A stretch of 64,000 nucleotides of DNA from Gnetum montanum (Eukaryota; Streptophyta; Gnetopsida; Gnetales; Gnetaceae). Below, one piece after another: positions 36,701-49,975 of the stretch. Positions within the stretch are counted from its first letter, which is position 1. The number at the start of each line of letters is the position of its first letter. The stretch spans positions 386,391 to 450,390 of the forward strand of contig MNCI01009176.1 in assembly GCA_015680685.1 (NCBI GenBank). The letters are read 5' to 3'. The position numbers and the translations under genes are program-made. Below the pieces are notes generated by a model. The model was not told the DNA's origin. It was given only the letters and a program-made list of their open reading frames with translations, and did no database searches.

Positions 36701-39700
36701 AAGAAGATAAAGCTGGAATTATATAGAGACATAAAGTTTCATGTATTACATTTAGTAATAACTGGTGCAATTGTGTGCAGAAAATTTGAACCATAGGACA
36801 AGACACAAATACAACATGCAATCGATGTATGGAGGACATGTGTGTGCAATAATGCCTATATGCAATAGCCACATGATAAGAAGATATCTAGTGGCTAATC
36901 ACTGAAAAGAAAATAGAATCTAATATATGCATGGAACCATTGAACAAAATCACAAGTGCCTACATTGAAGAAGCTGATAAGTTGAAGTAGTTTAGAAGGA
37001 AACATCCCGATGTACAATCACATTAAGAAAACGATATTGAATGGGGATAATTAGAGATACAAGAAAAGTATGAATTGAAACCTTTAGAACTAAAAGGCCT
37101 ACCGAATGAACTAGAATATGCTTTTTTGAATAAAAAAAATAGGTAATTAGTAATGCCAATCTTGATAAAGAACAAAATAGGAAGTTATTGGAAGTAGTAA
37201 ATAAATGACCCAGCATGTTTGCATGGTCCTATGATGAGATAACTAGTATAGATCCATGAATCTATTAATACCAAATAAATATAGATCCACTTGTCAAACC
37301 ACACTACTAACCTCAAAGAAGATTGAATCCAAAACTCAAAGAAGTTATCAAACAAAAGTTGGAAAAACTGCTAAAAGTAGGGTTTATCCATACTATAGTA
37401 GATAGTGAATAGGTTAATCCCTTAGTCTTTGTTCCAAAGAAAGGTTGCAAGTGGAGGATCTACATTAACTTTCGATTGTTAAATTCAACAACATTCAAGG
37501 ACCTTTTTCCTTTGGCATTTGTTGACCAAGTCCTAGATACTAGTGTAGGACATCAATACTATAGTTTTCTCAATGGGTACAACGGGTATAGCCAAATCCA
37601 CATTGCACAAGAAGACCAAGAATAGACCACATTCACTAGTCCATGGGGAACATTTGCATCCAAGAAAATGCTCTTTGGCTTATGTAATGCACTTGCTATA
37701 TTTCAAAGACTTGTGCTTAGCATCTTCCAAAAGCAAATTGGTAATGGAATTGAAGTGTTTATGGATGAATTCTCAACATATGGGCTAGACTTTGAACAAG
37801 ACTTAGATTGTTTAGAGTAGGTACTTAAAAGATGTGTGGAAATCAATCTAAAGCTCAATTGGTAGACAATCCATTTAATGGTTCAGGCTGGTATAGTTTT
37901 GGAGCATAGAGTATCTCACAAGGGAATAGAGGTAGATCTTAAAAAGATAAGAGTCATTCCAGACATCACCCAGTGGACACAAACCATTAAGGATATCACA
38001 TCATTTTTTGATCACACGAGATATTATAGAAGATTTATTGAAAATTTCTCAAAGACTACAAAACCACTAGTAAAACTCACAAAAAAAGCTAATGGATAGA
38101 GCTATGTGAGAAGGCATTTAAGACATTAAAACAAAAGCTGATCAAAACACCAATCCTTCAAGCTCTTAATTGGTCCAAACCCTTCCACATTATGATAGAT
38201 GCTCAAATTATGCACTAGGAGCAGTACTTACTTAATTGGATGATCAAAGATGATCCTATTACATACATTGCATTAGTTGAAGCATCATTGTGGCATAACT
38301 TAATTACATCACTATAGAAAAGAAGCTTATGGCTATGGTGTATGCACTTGAGAAATTTAGGCATTATGTACTCAGGTATCCTATTTATGTGCACATGGAT
38401 CATAGTGCTATTAGAATTCTGATAAATAAACTAGCATTTAGTCTAAGGATGATAAGATAGTTTGTGATATTACAAGAATTCAACATCACCATGCTAGATA
38501 AAAGGGAACAAAAAACATTATAGTTGATCATTTGTCAAGACTAAGATGGGAATTGTAAGATAACGATGAACCATTATTAGACTAATTTCCTAATAAAAAT
38601 CTATTCACAAAAACAACAATGATTATAGTCTCAATAGATAAGTCATGGATCTTTGATTATGTGACCTATGTCATTACACAAAAACTTCTTGTTAAATGGG
38701 CCAAGAAAAAAAAGGAATAGTTCCTCCATTGAGTCAAATAGTAATTGGAAATTAATGGGAACCTTTATGAGATTTGTATTGATGGGCTAATTAGATGGTG
38801 TGTTCTTGAAGAAGACTAGCAAAGAGCCTTATAAGATGCACATAAAGGACCATGTGGTGTTCACTATGCAAGATGAAGGACAATGCTCAAATTGATAAAA
38901 GCAGGCTACTTTTGGCCTACTATATTTAGAGATGCACACTGGTTCACCCAATCTTGTGGAAGGTGTCAACACGATGAAGAACTAACAAGTGAAAACAAAG
39001 ATTCACAATAGTGGATATAAGTATTGGAGCCTTTCGATATTTGGGAAATTAATTTTATGGGGTCCATCACATCAATGTCCAATGGGGAATCGTATATTAT
39101 AGTGACTGTTGATTATTGCACCAAGTGGATAGAAGTAGCTATAGTCAAGGATTGTATAGTTGCAATAGCTACTAAATTCTTTCAAGAACATGTAGTGAAT
39201 CAGTTTGAAGTACCCAGAATATTGATATCTAATAATGGAACTCACCTCATCGGAACTACATTCAAGAAGCTAATGTAATACTTTGGGGTAAATCATAAAT
39301 TAACTACACCATATCACCCCTAAGCAAATGGTCATGTAGAAGTAACCAAAAAGGAACTCACAAGAATATCAACTCAAATTGTTAGTCAATTTAGAAAGGA
39401 TTGGAGTACTAAGTTTGAATGACACTTTATGGGCATACAGATTCACATGGAAACATGCTATTGGATATTCATCCTACAAACTAGTTTATTGAAAACTTCC
39501 TACACTATCAATCCAAGTAGAGCTAAAACATTTAGCCACTACTAGCATACTTATTCTAGACTTAAACTTAGATAAAAAAGAACGTCTCATGAATCTTAAC
39601 CTTTTAGATGAAAACCAAGTTGTAGGCTTGATGAGCAATCAGGTTCACAAGAAGTACTCCAAATTTAGGAATGATATTAAAATAAGACAAGTGTCTATCA

Positions 39701-39935
39701 AGCCTAGTGATAGAGTCCTTTACTACAATCCCAATCATGTTCCACAAAGCACTAAATTCCAAACTCTTTGGGAAGGATCCTATATCATCCATGCTACCTA
39801 CCACTCAGGCACCATGTACATTTATCATCTGACTAATCCAAAAGGCTTATTTTGGTTAATATTTAATAGGTCAAACCATTCTATGAATCTCCTGACTTTT
39901 CTATGGATTCTACCTTGTCTAACAAATTGAGTTCA
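33745..39935 (+). pseudogene. Decayed gag-pol of element D
   Basis: Gag: YIDPYYLDFTFVLH near 33860 and a capsid block at 34740-35190. The Cys/His motif is CKVCKYEHPKGCC (35587-35625). Protease: LLDFGSRVNLIL near 36400, where the active-site DSG has become DFG. RT: about 37300-37800, with VFMDEFSTYG in place of an MDD core. RNase H: about 38160-38560. Integrase: about 38830-39931; 39024-39278 is open and shows INFMGS and ISNNGTH, where the family has IDFMGP and SDNGT, so both visible catalytic Asp positions are Asn. The end (39589-39930) matches the integrase C-terminus of E (TKFQTLWEGSYII). The protein is inactive at several steps. Confidence 0.85.
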
Positions 39936-39950
39936 ATCCATTTTGACGAG

Positions 39951-40880
39951 TGATGAGATACCCCTACGCTCAACCATACGAATACAAGCATTTCATGCAC
40001 GATCCGGTCGAATTCCAAGGACTAAGTGCTTATGCACCCTTGTGGAAAAAGGATGGGTTGGTTGATTGTTGTCTTTCCAAACTTACTTGTATGTCACAAT
40101 TGTATGGTTAAGTAAGCTTGAGGCATATGATTTTTATAGCTTTTATGTTTTTTATGTCTTGCTGCTAATAAGGGAGGAGAGAGAGAGAGAACTAAGTGAC
40201 TAATTTAACTTAACTACTAATTAACTAGGCTTTAAACTAATCCTAACACCAGTATTCGTTCTCACTTGCCGTACACATCCTGAACCAACGCAACACTACT
40301 GGGATTACCAAATGTTAATCGTTACTAGGTTACCAAGTGTTACACGCATGCTCGAAGTGATCGTACTATGTGTGCTAATAACAAAAATGAAAAGTGCATA
40401 GAATAAAATAAAATAAATGTAGAAGAAAATAGAATAAAGGAAATGAGTAAGAAAACAGATCTCAAGTGCTGCAAGGATGAATCCAAGAGGTCGTCTTTAT
40501 TGTCGTACACAAGGTGTGCTCAGGTACATAATGCTCGAATAAAGATCCATCCACACTTAGACCTCCTGCTACAGGCACTTGGAAAATACTCTAACTACAA
40601 AAGTTTCACTACTTGACTCCTAAAAGACTTCTAAAAAACTTCCCTTGAAAGAATTCCCTCCAAGACTTCCTCCCTAAATTGTGTGCCTGGGCACTGTATT
40701 TATAGGCTTGGGAGCGACTACTCTAATAATTAGAAAACCTGCCACTCTAATTTTAGAGAAACTACCACTCTAAATTTAGAGAAAATTCCACTCTAATTTT
40801 AGAGAAATTGCCACTCTAATAATTAGAAAAACTACCACTCTAATAATTAGAATAAACTGCTAGAGTAACTACTCTTATCA
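39951..40880 (-). repeat. 3' LTR of element E (CTCTAAT-type U3)
   Basis: 930 bp, TGATGAG...CTTATCA. The left 430 bp match the right LTR of E closely, including the gagagagaga stretch. The U3 part from about 40717 to 40877 is a tandem array of actctaat(aa)ttagaga units with small spacers, each unit itself an inverted repeat. A TATA-like gtatttatagg is at 40696-40706. Confidence 0.9.
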
Positions 40881-42784
40881 TACCCCCATGATTGAATGAA
40901 AACTCGTCCTCGAGTTCCTTACAGAATATTGGGAAGGTATGGGATTATTGACTAATTGACAACTAATGGTGGAATGGGATGACAGACTTAACGTGCTCAG
41001 TGAATGGATCAATAAGCATATTACAACATTAGTGTTCATGACCATTGTGGTGAACACTCATACATAAATGACATCAAAGCCTTTATTTGGTAGCTCATAG
41101 AGAAAGAGAAAGAAAGAAAGAAATTGAAGCATGTTGCTGCCAATGCTAAGATTGTGTCTTTCATTGTTTATCCATAGCCATGCCCCTAGACTTGCTCCTT
41201 TTGTAAATGCTCCAGTTCTGGTCCATCCCGAGTGCTTCCTCCTAGCCCAGTCCATTGTTTGTATGACCACCATCTGCACACATAACATAGTCACAAATGA
41301 GCAAGGATAGATAAACCATAATGCAGTTGATACCTTGCCTCGATATGAAGCACATTGGTTGAGTTGTGGTTATGGTAGAAACTGGTTCAAAGAATTATCA
41401 CAGGCGACTACCCAAGGTGTAGGGGTTAGGCGAATAGTAAAATGGAGAAAACTGAAAAGTTTGTGCCAGGTCCCCCATGACTAAGAGCGAACGTCTGGTA
41501 GCTATAAGATGGAAAAATATGAGGAACAAGAAAGATGGAAAAAAATAACAATGGCAACACCAATAAAATGGATGTCATGGATGGGGATGAAACAAGAGAT
41601 GATTGATTGCAAGAAATATTTAAGGAAAAGAACTTAACGATTGCACTAAAAAGGAATGCCAGTGGGTCCTCCCCAAAGCAGGTTCATGCCTTTTATGCCC
41701 TGACAAACCCACAAACCAAAGAGTCTGTAGGCTCTAGGAATGTCATTTGGAAGTAAGAGATAAAAAATTACCCATAAGAATTTACCAAAGAAAAACAATG
41801 CATCTACCCAGAACAAACTAATGATAAAACTAGCAATGAGGTGGAAAATGGGAAGAAAGATGGAGAGGAGAGAATGGAATGAAATCCCAAGAACAAGGTT
41901 GCGTAAAGTCCCTTGTGTATTTTATGGTTAATGTGATTGAGTAGAACTCATTCCAAATCCAGACTCAATAAATCACATCCAGTGACCTCGCATCAACACA
42001 CTTGACCAATCCATCCACTTGAAGCAACAAGAATGCTTCCACAAAGAGTCACCACCATTTTGAGGAGAGCGAGATGGAGAAGCAGGAAGCGAGAAAGGGC
42101 CTTAGTTAGAGGGAACCTTTAGGCATGGGTAACATGTCTTTCCAGTTCCATAACCAGTGCTTGTAGCCCATATTACTTTATTATGTCTAAGGGGTGTGCT
42201 TTGAATTCTCACTCTTTTTTTTTTGCATGAGAACCATACCATGCAAAGACTTATTTTTATTCACTCAGCTTCCTAATTTTTGAACAATGTTAGAATGGTG
42301 GAAAACCTAAGAAAAAGCATCCAAGCACCCAAGAGAATGGCTAGCAAAAATGCATCGAATCCCCTTGAAGTCACACCCTTTTCATCCTTTGAGTCTTTCC
42401 TTGGTTTGAAAAATACCCAACCACCAATTCATTAAAATTTTACTTAGAAAAAGAGTGACTGTATAGTTCCAAGCCAAAGGAGACCATAGAGTTGTATGGA
42501 TGAGTGGATGGCGTGGACTCATTGCCTGTTTTACCAAAAGAAACATACCTTAATATCAACATCATAATTCAAAGGTAAAAACCAAACATTAGCAATCAAT
42601 ATGATATAATTCAATCCATCATCATGAGCACTTATTAGATGACAACTAAAAGTAAATCAAGCAAACAAAGAAACAGTAAAAACATGAACGATGGTGTAAA
42701 ACAAAAATAAGAAAAGTTGAAAGAATGTGTAAAACAAAAAATGTGTAAAACAAAAATTCAAAATGAATTGAGGGCCTACAATGG
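40881..42784 (-). other. 3' non-coding spacer of element E
   Basis: Begins (plus strand) with tacccccatg, the complement of the purine tract beside the LTR. No coding frame is apparent over 1.9 kb. Parts are similar to the 3' spacer of C (30305-31640) in the opposite orientation, so the spacer is a conserved feature of this subfamily. In G the same position is occupied by a coiled-coil reading frame. Confidence 0.7.
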
Positions 42785-45700
42785 TTAGCATAGGTGGCCA
42801 TCTCCCCCATGACTAAGTTGGAAGGAGGAGATCCGAAATAGTGAGCAAGGTTGTCCATCAACAGAGGTAGCATGTGTATTTGCTATCCTAAGCTCATGGA
42901 AAGATTTGGTTTGTTGTACCTTGACCAACAGTTTCTTGTCTAGGCTCTCAGGTTTGTATATTGTCATGGCCCTTGAAGGAAAAGTTGCATAAATAATATA
43001 AGGTCCTTCCCATAGTGTTTGAAATTTAGTACGTTGTGGCACATGTGTGGGATTCCAGTAGAGAACCTTATCTCCCGGTTGATATTTAACTTTCCTAATC
43101 CTTAGGTCATGACATTGTTTATTGAATGCCTTGTGCAGTTTATTAGATGACAGGGTAGCTAGTCACTTTTCATCTAGCAAATTAAGGGTTACTAACCATT
43201 TTTTCTATGTTAGATCAAGGTCAAGGTTGAGGTCACATGCCATGGATAGTGTACGGAGCTCAGTTTGAATGGGGAGCATTGGTAATTTATAGTACACTAA
43301 CTCATAGGGAGAGTAGCCTGTAGGGAGCTTCCTTGTGGAGCGGTATGCCTAAAGAGCTTCGTTCAGTTTAGTGCTACAGTCTCGCCTAAAATTGTTAATG
43401 GTTCTTGTCAATATCTTCGTAATCTCCCTGTTGGTGACTTCAGCTTGATCGTTCGCTTAGGGGTGGTATGGTGTTATCAGTTTGTGTTCAACCCCTAAGC
43501 GTTGCATTAATTTCTAAAACGTTGCCCCTATGAAGTGGGTACCATTGTCTGAAATAAGTGCACGAGGCACACTAAACCTGTTTATGATTTGTTGTTGAAC
43601 AAATTATGCAGCTATAGATGATGTAAAATCCTTAACAGCAGCTTCTTCTACCCATTTAGTTAGGTAATCAACAACAACAATAATATAAGCTTTTCCATTG
43701 GACATTGGTGTAATTGGCCCCATAAAATCAATTCCCCAAATGTCAAAGGGTTCTAATGGTTGGATCCATTGTTGTGGACCCTCCATTCTAGTAGTCATTC
43801 CCCCATAATGTTGACAATGCTCACAAGATTGGATGAATTAATGGGTGTCACAAAACAATATAGGCCAATAATATCCTGCAAGCAAGATCTTGATGGTCGT
43901 TCGTCTCCCAGCGTAGTGATCCCCACAAGGACCCTCATGAGCATCTTGAAGAACTTGCAGTTGATCTATATCGGGAAAACACCATCGAACCAAGCCATTG
44001 GGACACACTTTGTAAAGTTGTCCATTGATTTTCATAAAGTACTTGGATTGATGAAGAAACTATTGTTTCTTCTTAAGGTTTAACTCTTGTGGTATTTGTT
44101 GGGTAAGGAGATAGGTAAGAATGCTACTGTACTAGTTTGTCTCTATGGGTGATTGATTATCCACTACACTGGCAAAGAGGAATTCATCTAGGAAATAATT
44201 GAAAATTGGATACTCATCCTCTTTGTTGTCCCATCGCAATTGAGATAAATGATTAGCAACTATGTTCTCGGTGCCTTTACGATAGATCATCGTAAGATCG
44301 AACTCTTGCAAGATTACAAGCCATTGTATGATACAAGGGCTTACCATTGGCTTATTCATGAGGAACCTTATTGCACTATGATCTATATGTATATATACTT
44401 TATATCCTAATACATAGTGTCTAAAATTTTCTAATGCAAACACTACAACCATTAATACCTTCTCTATGCTAGTGTAGTTAAGTTGTGCACCAACGATACT
44501 TCTACTTGCACAGTGGATATAATAAGGACCCTTCTAGTCATCTAACCATGTAAGTACAGCTCCTAAGGCATAGTTGAACGCGTCATTCATGATATGGAAT
44601 GGTTTGGACTAGTTAGGAGCTTGTAGAATGGGTCTTTCTACTAGCTTCTGTTTTAGAGTTTGGAAAGCTAGTTAGCATTCCTTGGTCCATTTGAAAGGTA
44701 CGTCCTTTTTCGTTAATTCCACCAATGGTTTGGCAACCTTTGAAAAGTTCTTAATAAATCTCCTATAGTAGCCAGTGTGTCCAAGGAATGATCGAATATC
44801 TTTGATAGTTTCTGGTTGATAGGTAATTCCTTGGATAACTTTGATTTTCTCGGGGTCTACCTCTATCCCTGTATGTGAGATTTTATGCCCTAGTACTATG
44901 CCCTCTTGGACCATTAGATGGCTTTTTTGCCAGTTGAGCCTCAAATTGGTTTCTACACATCTTTTTAACACTTGCTCTAATCGGTCCAAGGCTTGATCAA
45001 AGTTTGCTCCATTAGTGGAGAAGTTGTCCATAAAGACCTCCACACCGTTTCCTATATGCTGTTGGAATATGCCTAGAACTAATCATTGAAACATTGCAGG
45101 GGCATTGCACAAGCCAAATGACATCTGTTTGTATGAAAATGTTCCCCAAGGACTGGTGAACGTAGTCTTGGCTTGGTCTTCTAGGGATATTTGTATTTGG
45201 TTATATCCGCTATATCCATCCAAAAAATTGTAATAGAAATGCCCTGCAATGGTGTCTAAGACTTGGTCAACAAATGGCAACAGAAAGTGATCTTTGAATG
45301 TTGCCATATTCAGTAGCTTGAAATCTATGCATACCCTCCATTTGCCTCCCTTTTTAGGTACAATAACTAAGGGGCTAACCCACTCACTATTAGTAATGGG
45401 GTATATGAACCTAGCCTTGAGAAGCTGTTCAATTTCTTCCTTGACTACTTGCTTTAGCTTTGGGTTCAAATGCCTCTATGGTTTTCTTCGAGGCTTCATG
45501 GAGGGGTCGGTGTAAATCCTATGTTGGCATATCCTAGGATCTATTCCAGTTAATTCAGGATATGACCAAGTGAAGGCTTTTGACCATCTATTTATCACTT
45601 TCAGCAGTCTCTCTTTTGTTGCGGAGCAAGCTTAGTGTTAATAATTAACGGCTTTCCGTTTTTAAGGAACGTGTATTCCGTACCAGTGGGAAATGGTTTT

Positions 45701-45960
45701 AGCTCAAGGGGCTCCTGCTTAAATTTCTTAGGGATTTCCAACTTCCTCCAGTTGATATTTTTGAGGTTAAGGTTTGGAAGTTGGCAGTGTACTTGCTCTA
45801 ATGCGTCTATGCTATTGATGTAAGTGCAAGTCAAACCCTTAGTTGGTTCCATGCATATGATTGAAATGCTTTCTTGATCAGCTGTCAGCCACTGGGTGCC
45901 TTCTTGTCGTGTAGCTGCTACATATAGGCATCTTTATATGTTGATCACTTGTGCACACTA
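42785..45960 (-). pseudogene. Decayed pol (RT, RNase H, integrase) of element E
   Basis: RT (45083-45469 and 44672-45043): KWRVCIDFKLLN, FLDGYSGYNQIQI, GLCNAPAMFQ and VFMDNFSTNG, where the usual second Asp is Asn. RNase H (44132-44452): VFALENFRHYVLGYKVYIH, then a TENIVANHLSQL block. Integrase zinc-binding part (43838-44035), core with IDFMGPITPMSNGKAYII and VVDYLTKWVEEAAVKD (43604-43798) and an intact SDNG further on, and C-terminus (42785-43042) with TKFQTLWEGPYIIYAT and the final RISSFQLSHGGDGHLC. These match the Athila/Tat lineage. The 45601-45852 piece is the linker before RT in another frame. A few stops and one frameshift make it inactive, but it is the best preserved pol here. Confidence 0.88.
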
Positions 45961-48900
45961 ATTGCATGCAAGCAATGTTAAACTTTGCACAATCGATGAC
46001 CTCTGCACGCAATTACACCCTGTGTCACTGTATGCAATGCATGGAACTTTCTTCTTCTTGATCTTTCTGAATGTATTTTCCTTTGATATTTCCAACAAAA
46101 GATCATGGATTCCTAGGCACATGTCAACTGTGCTTAACCATGCTCTTCCCATTATGATTGGGAAGTCTCCCTTACGATTGTTCACCTGAATCACTAGGAA
46201 ATCAGCTAGGTACGACCACCCATAAACAATGGTAACAATGTCCTACACTAGTCCCAATGGGATAGTGATGGACTGGTCAGCCAACTCCAGACGGATGTTG
46301 CTCTTTTTCAATGAAGGTAGATTCTAGGCCTTGTACACTTCTTGAGAAATCAAGTTGACACTAGAACCTGAATCTAAAAGAGCCTTGCACAGTTCATTTC
46401 CAGCAATTTGTAAGTATATCAGAGGACTCCTAGGATTAGAGAATTTCCTGGGAAGATGGCCAGCTTTGATCCAATCGGTGATGGCATGTATTAGCATGAC
46501 CATATGCATTGAGTGCGTGGTTGAGTTGAAGGAGGCTATGAAGTTTTGATTAATACTAAGGCATCTAAGGAATCAGCTGCTTGTGATTGCAAGGGCTTGG
46601 TTGGACTGTTGGTTCTAAAGAAAGGTCTTTTCTTCATGTGGTTGTTAGGACCAAAAGTAGAGTTAACGACCCTTGTGGCATTACATTGCTGCAGCTAGGT
46701 AGGGATTTCACCCTACATAGCTGGAGTAGGTGGTAATGGAGCTATTGGTGGAAGAGATGTAGTTGGATGAGAAGGATGGTACGTTTATGGAACATCACCC
46801 CTAGCAGAAGGAGTCCTATAATACTCACGAGCTTGGTAGTGAGGTTGAGGAGTAACGTGACCAATAGAGTCACGTGGAGAGACTGGTTGCTACACGTAAT
46901 ATCCATACGAGCCAGGTTGTCGGTAAGGATACTGTTTCCTTGGTGGTGGCATTCCCCATGATTGTGGGTATTGCCACTATTGATGCTGCTTAATTGGTTG
47001 TGGTGGAGTTCCACTAGGATAATACGTTAAGGGTTGGTGGAACTGCCGTGGGTTACCTTGAGGATAAGGTAACCTTCGGTGTGCTTGCCATTTGTTCAAT
47101 CGTGGGTTGAGTGCATACACCCCAGACTCCTGGAGATGTGAGATTACAGGGCAACATCCCTTAGGATGGTCATATTGACATATCTCGCATCCACTATCAT
47201 TGTCTATTTCCAACTCCACAACCTCTTCAATGATGGCAACTTTGCCCTTACTCTTGTTACATGCATGTTCAACTTCTCTCTTTTTTCGTGATCACTACCT
47301 TGCTCTCTAGACTCTTCTACTATTTTAAGAACAGTTTAAAATCTATTGTCTAGGGAATCCCACATTTGGTCTACCTTTGCCAATACTTCTGATGTCATCT
47401 TTTGGATAGGCAAAGTTTTCCTATTCATCATCTCTTCAAGTGGTGACTCTTCTTCATCCTCACAAAATCTTGCTCCCCTCTTCTGAAGGGAAGGATCTTG
47501 GTTATACTCTTCCGCACTTTCTCTCTTCTGTAGCTCACCTTCTTCCTTAGCAACTTGCTCCAATAATCTTTAAATTTGATGGAACCTAAGCTCGGATAGT
47601 CTTCCTTGGGCATAAGTCCCAAGGGTTCTTCTCGTTTCATGCCTAAGCCCATCTACGAGATGGTGCAGTTGATCCCTTTACGAATAACCATGGCTAGGAC
47701 AACGATGTAGCAGTGCATAGTATCGGCCCATGGCAACATCCAAGGGTTCATGTCCTCCTTGTTTCTAGCCTTGGATTTTCTTTCACAGGTTGGACACTCG
47801 GGAGTACATTTGGTACTTATTGTTGAACAATTTTAACATGGTACTCCACCTATGAATGGATTCCAGTTCTAAGGATCGGTACCAGCTTTCCACTTCTTTA
47901 ATTAGTGTTCGTGGGAACAACTTAAGTTTTTGCCATTTGTTCTCTATGTTTTGTAAGGCACACGTATCATGGAATGCTTGTAAATGATTTTGAGGATCAG
48001 CATTGTATCCCCCTTCAAATCGTGGGATATTGTTCATATTTAATCTCTTGATCCTACTATCTTTCTGGTGCCTTATTGGAATTCTAACAACCTTAGTTAT
48101 GTCAAACATACTTTGAGTAGTGAGTAGGGGTTCATCGTGATTGTTTCGTCCATGGCGTCTATGATGCCTATGTTATTTCCTACTCTCCCTTCTTCTATGT
48201 TGTGATTCTCTAGAGTGCCCTTGTCCCCTTTCCTGGCTATTTTATCTATGACTTCGACTTTGCCTACCTTTATTCCCATGGTCTTTTTTTTACGACTACG
48301 TTTGGATACTGAAGGAGAGGGTGAAGGAGATGATGAAGGTGAAGAAGAAGGAGAACCGTCACCATGACGGTGTCTGCTACCTTCTCTTCAGCGATCACAG
48401 CCTCGATCGCGATTGCGATCAGAATGTCCACCTTTATCATGTGTGCATGTCCCTTTTTCAGACCCTTTGTGCCCGTGGATATTAGAACTTGGGTTATGAA
48501 TAGTGGAATAAAGGTTCTGATACACAATCCCTTGGCCAAAGTTGAGGGGAGGAACATCGTTATGTGGGCGATTGCCTGAGGTAGGTTCACCACCCTCATT
48601 TTCGTTTAAGACATGTGGGACATTCTAGGACCACTTACCCTTCAAAGACTTATCGTGTCTCTCCTGTTGCAAGTCCCTTTGACATTGTGCCTTTGTGGAA
48701 TGGTATTCTCTTGAGTCATGGTCTTGCACAATGTATTCTACATGTAAGTGTGGCATGCCAATTCGTGTGAGAGCACGAAGAAGCATGCTTGGGACTGAAC
48801 GATTAGGAGGTAACACTATGTTACTTTCTAAGTCTCACCAACGTAGTTGTTCATCTTGATAGAGGATAAAGGTGAAGTTTAGTATATACTCATCGGGATG

Positions 48901-49064
48901 AATATATACCACTTGAACTTGTTGAGGGGTTGGCAGATCAATGTCATGTGTATTATGTCGTCGATTATTTTTTGTTTCAGACCTAGGCGGTGAGGCGCTT
49001 TCGTACGAAGGAGACTTGTCTGTTCAGTGTGCAATGTATTCTTGTTTATTATTTTCTCCATCAA
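45958..49064 (-). pseudogene. Decayed gag-protease of element E
   Basis: The Gag start region is at 48625-49064 and an Arg/Ser/His-rich stretch lies near 48270-48600. The capsid block is at 47783-48109 (NHLQAFHDTCALQNIENKW). The Cys/His motif CEICQYDHPKGCC is in 46977-47219. Protease follows at 45958-46509 with ALLDSGSSVNLIS, so the DSG active site is intact, and FPIIMGRAWLSTVD. The pieces lie in different frames, showing small indels, and several Gln codons are stops. Confidence 0.85.
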
Positions 49065-49129
49065 CCCTAAGGGTTCGTTCCAACGATGTGAATGATTTCC
49101 TAAATTCTAATTAGCACACAAACAACTAA

Positions 49130-49148
49130 GTCCCCGACAATGGTGCCA
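49130..49148 (-). promoter_or_regulatory. Primer binding site of element E (tRNA-Asp type)
   Basis: On the minus strand TGGCACCATTGTCGGGGAC, one base from the LTR end at 49150; two changes from the site of C. Confidence 0.9.
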
Positions 49149-49149
49149 A

Positions 49150-49975
49150 TGATGAGCGGCGAGGTACCCCTACGCTCAACCATATGAATACGAGCGCTTC
49201 ACACACGATCCTGTTGAATTCCAAGGACTAAGTGCTTATGCACCCTTGTGGAACAAGGATGGGTTGGTTGATCGTTGTCTTCCCAAACTTACTTGTATGT
49301 CATGATTGTATGGTTAAGTAAGCTTGAGGCATATGATTTTTATAGCTTTTATGTTTTTATGTCCTGCTAATAAGGGAGGAGAGAGAGAGATAACTAAGTG
49401 ACTAATTTAACTTAACTATTGATTAACTAAGCTTTAACTAATTTTAACACCAATATCCATTCTCACTTGCCGTGCACATCCTGAACTAGTGCAACACTAC
49501 TGGGATTACCAAACACTAATCGTTACTGGGTTACCAAGTGTTACACGCATGCTCGAAGTGATCATATTGTGTGTGCTTACTTAGGAGAGTTGTAGGGTGA
49601 GAGAGAATCATTAATTAACTAAGAAAGCAATTAATAACATTAATTAACACCAATTAATCTATTCTGGATGCTGCAAGGTTTATCATAAAGTTTGTCTTTA
49701 TTGCCGTACACAAGGTGTGCTCAGGTACACAATGCTCGAATAAATATCCGTTCACTTGATGACTCCTATTGCGGGCACACAGAAATAATTCTAACTTTGG
49801 AGGGAAGAAAAGGCGAGAGTTTGGCTAAGGGACTAACTATCTAACTATAAAACCAAGTGCGCCTGCCTCTTATTTATAGGCAAGAAGGCAGGACCTGATA
49901 TTGGGTATTCGACATCGCATGGTAGGCTCCAATATCGTGTACCCAATATCATGGCCCCGATATCACGGTTCATCA
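49150..49975 (-). repeat. 5' LTR of element E (GATATC-type U3)
   Basis: 826 bp, TGATGAG...TTCATCA. U3 (49895-49970) has gatatt, aatatcg, caatatcat and gatatcac words, like LTR C and F but unlike its partner LTR at 39951. A TATA-like ttatttatagg is at 49870-49880. The bases after the LTR are attgt. Confidence 0.9.

Larger units (their letters stand above)
25420..39950 (+). mobile_element. Element D: old Athila-like Ty3/gypsy element, interrupted by C and truncated by E
   Basis: The 5' LTR begins around 25420, is split at 25757/33067 by element C, and ends CATCA at 33573. A tRNA-Asp-type primer site follows (33575-33591), then gag, protease, RT, RNase H and integrase, all on the plus strand. 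The element stops abruptly at 39950, where the first base of E's LTR begins. Its own 3' spacer and 3' LTR are missing. Stops are dense, and D is older than C, which is nested in it. RT and RNase H resemble the Athila/Tat lineage. Confidence 0.85.
39951..49975 (-). mobile_element. Element E: near-full-length Athila-like element with mismatched LTRs
   Basis: On the minus strand: 5' LTR (49150-49975), primer site (49130-49148), gag, protease, RT, RNase H, integrase, a long 3' spacer, PPT (40881-40890) and 3' LTR (39951-40880). The two LTRs agree closely over their U5-R half, but their U3 segments are unrelated. The flanking five bases do not match (acgag at left, attgt at right). It is thus probably a recombinant of two insertions. 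The gag part is shifted between frames, while RT to integrase (45469 down to 42785) stays in one frame with a few stops. Confidence 0.88.
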
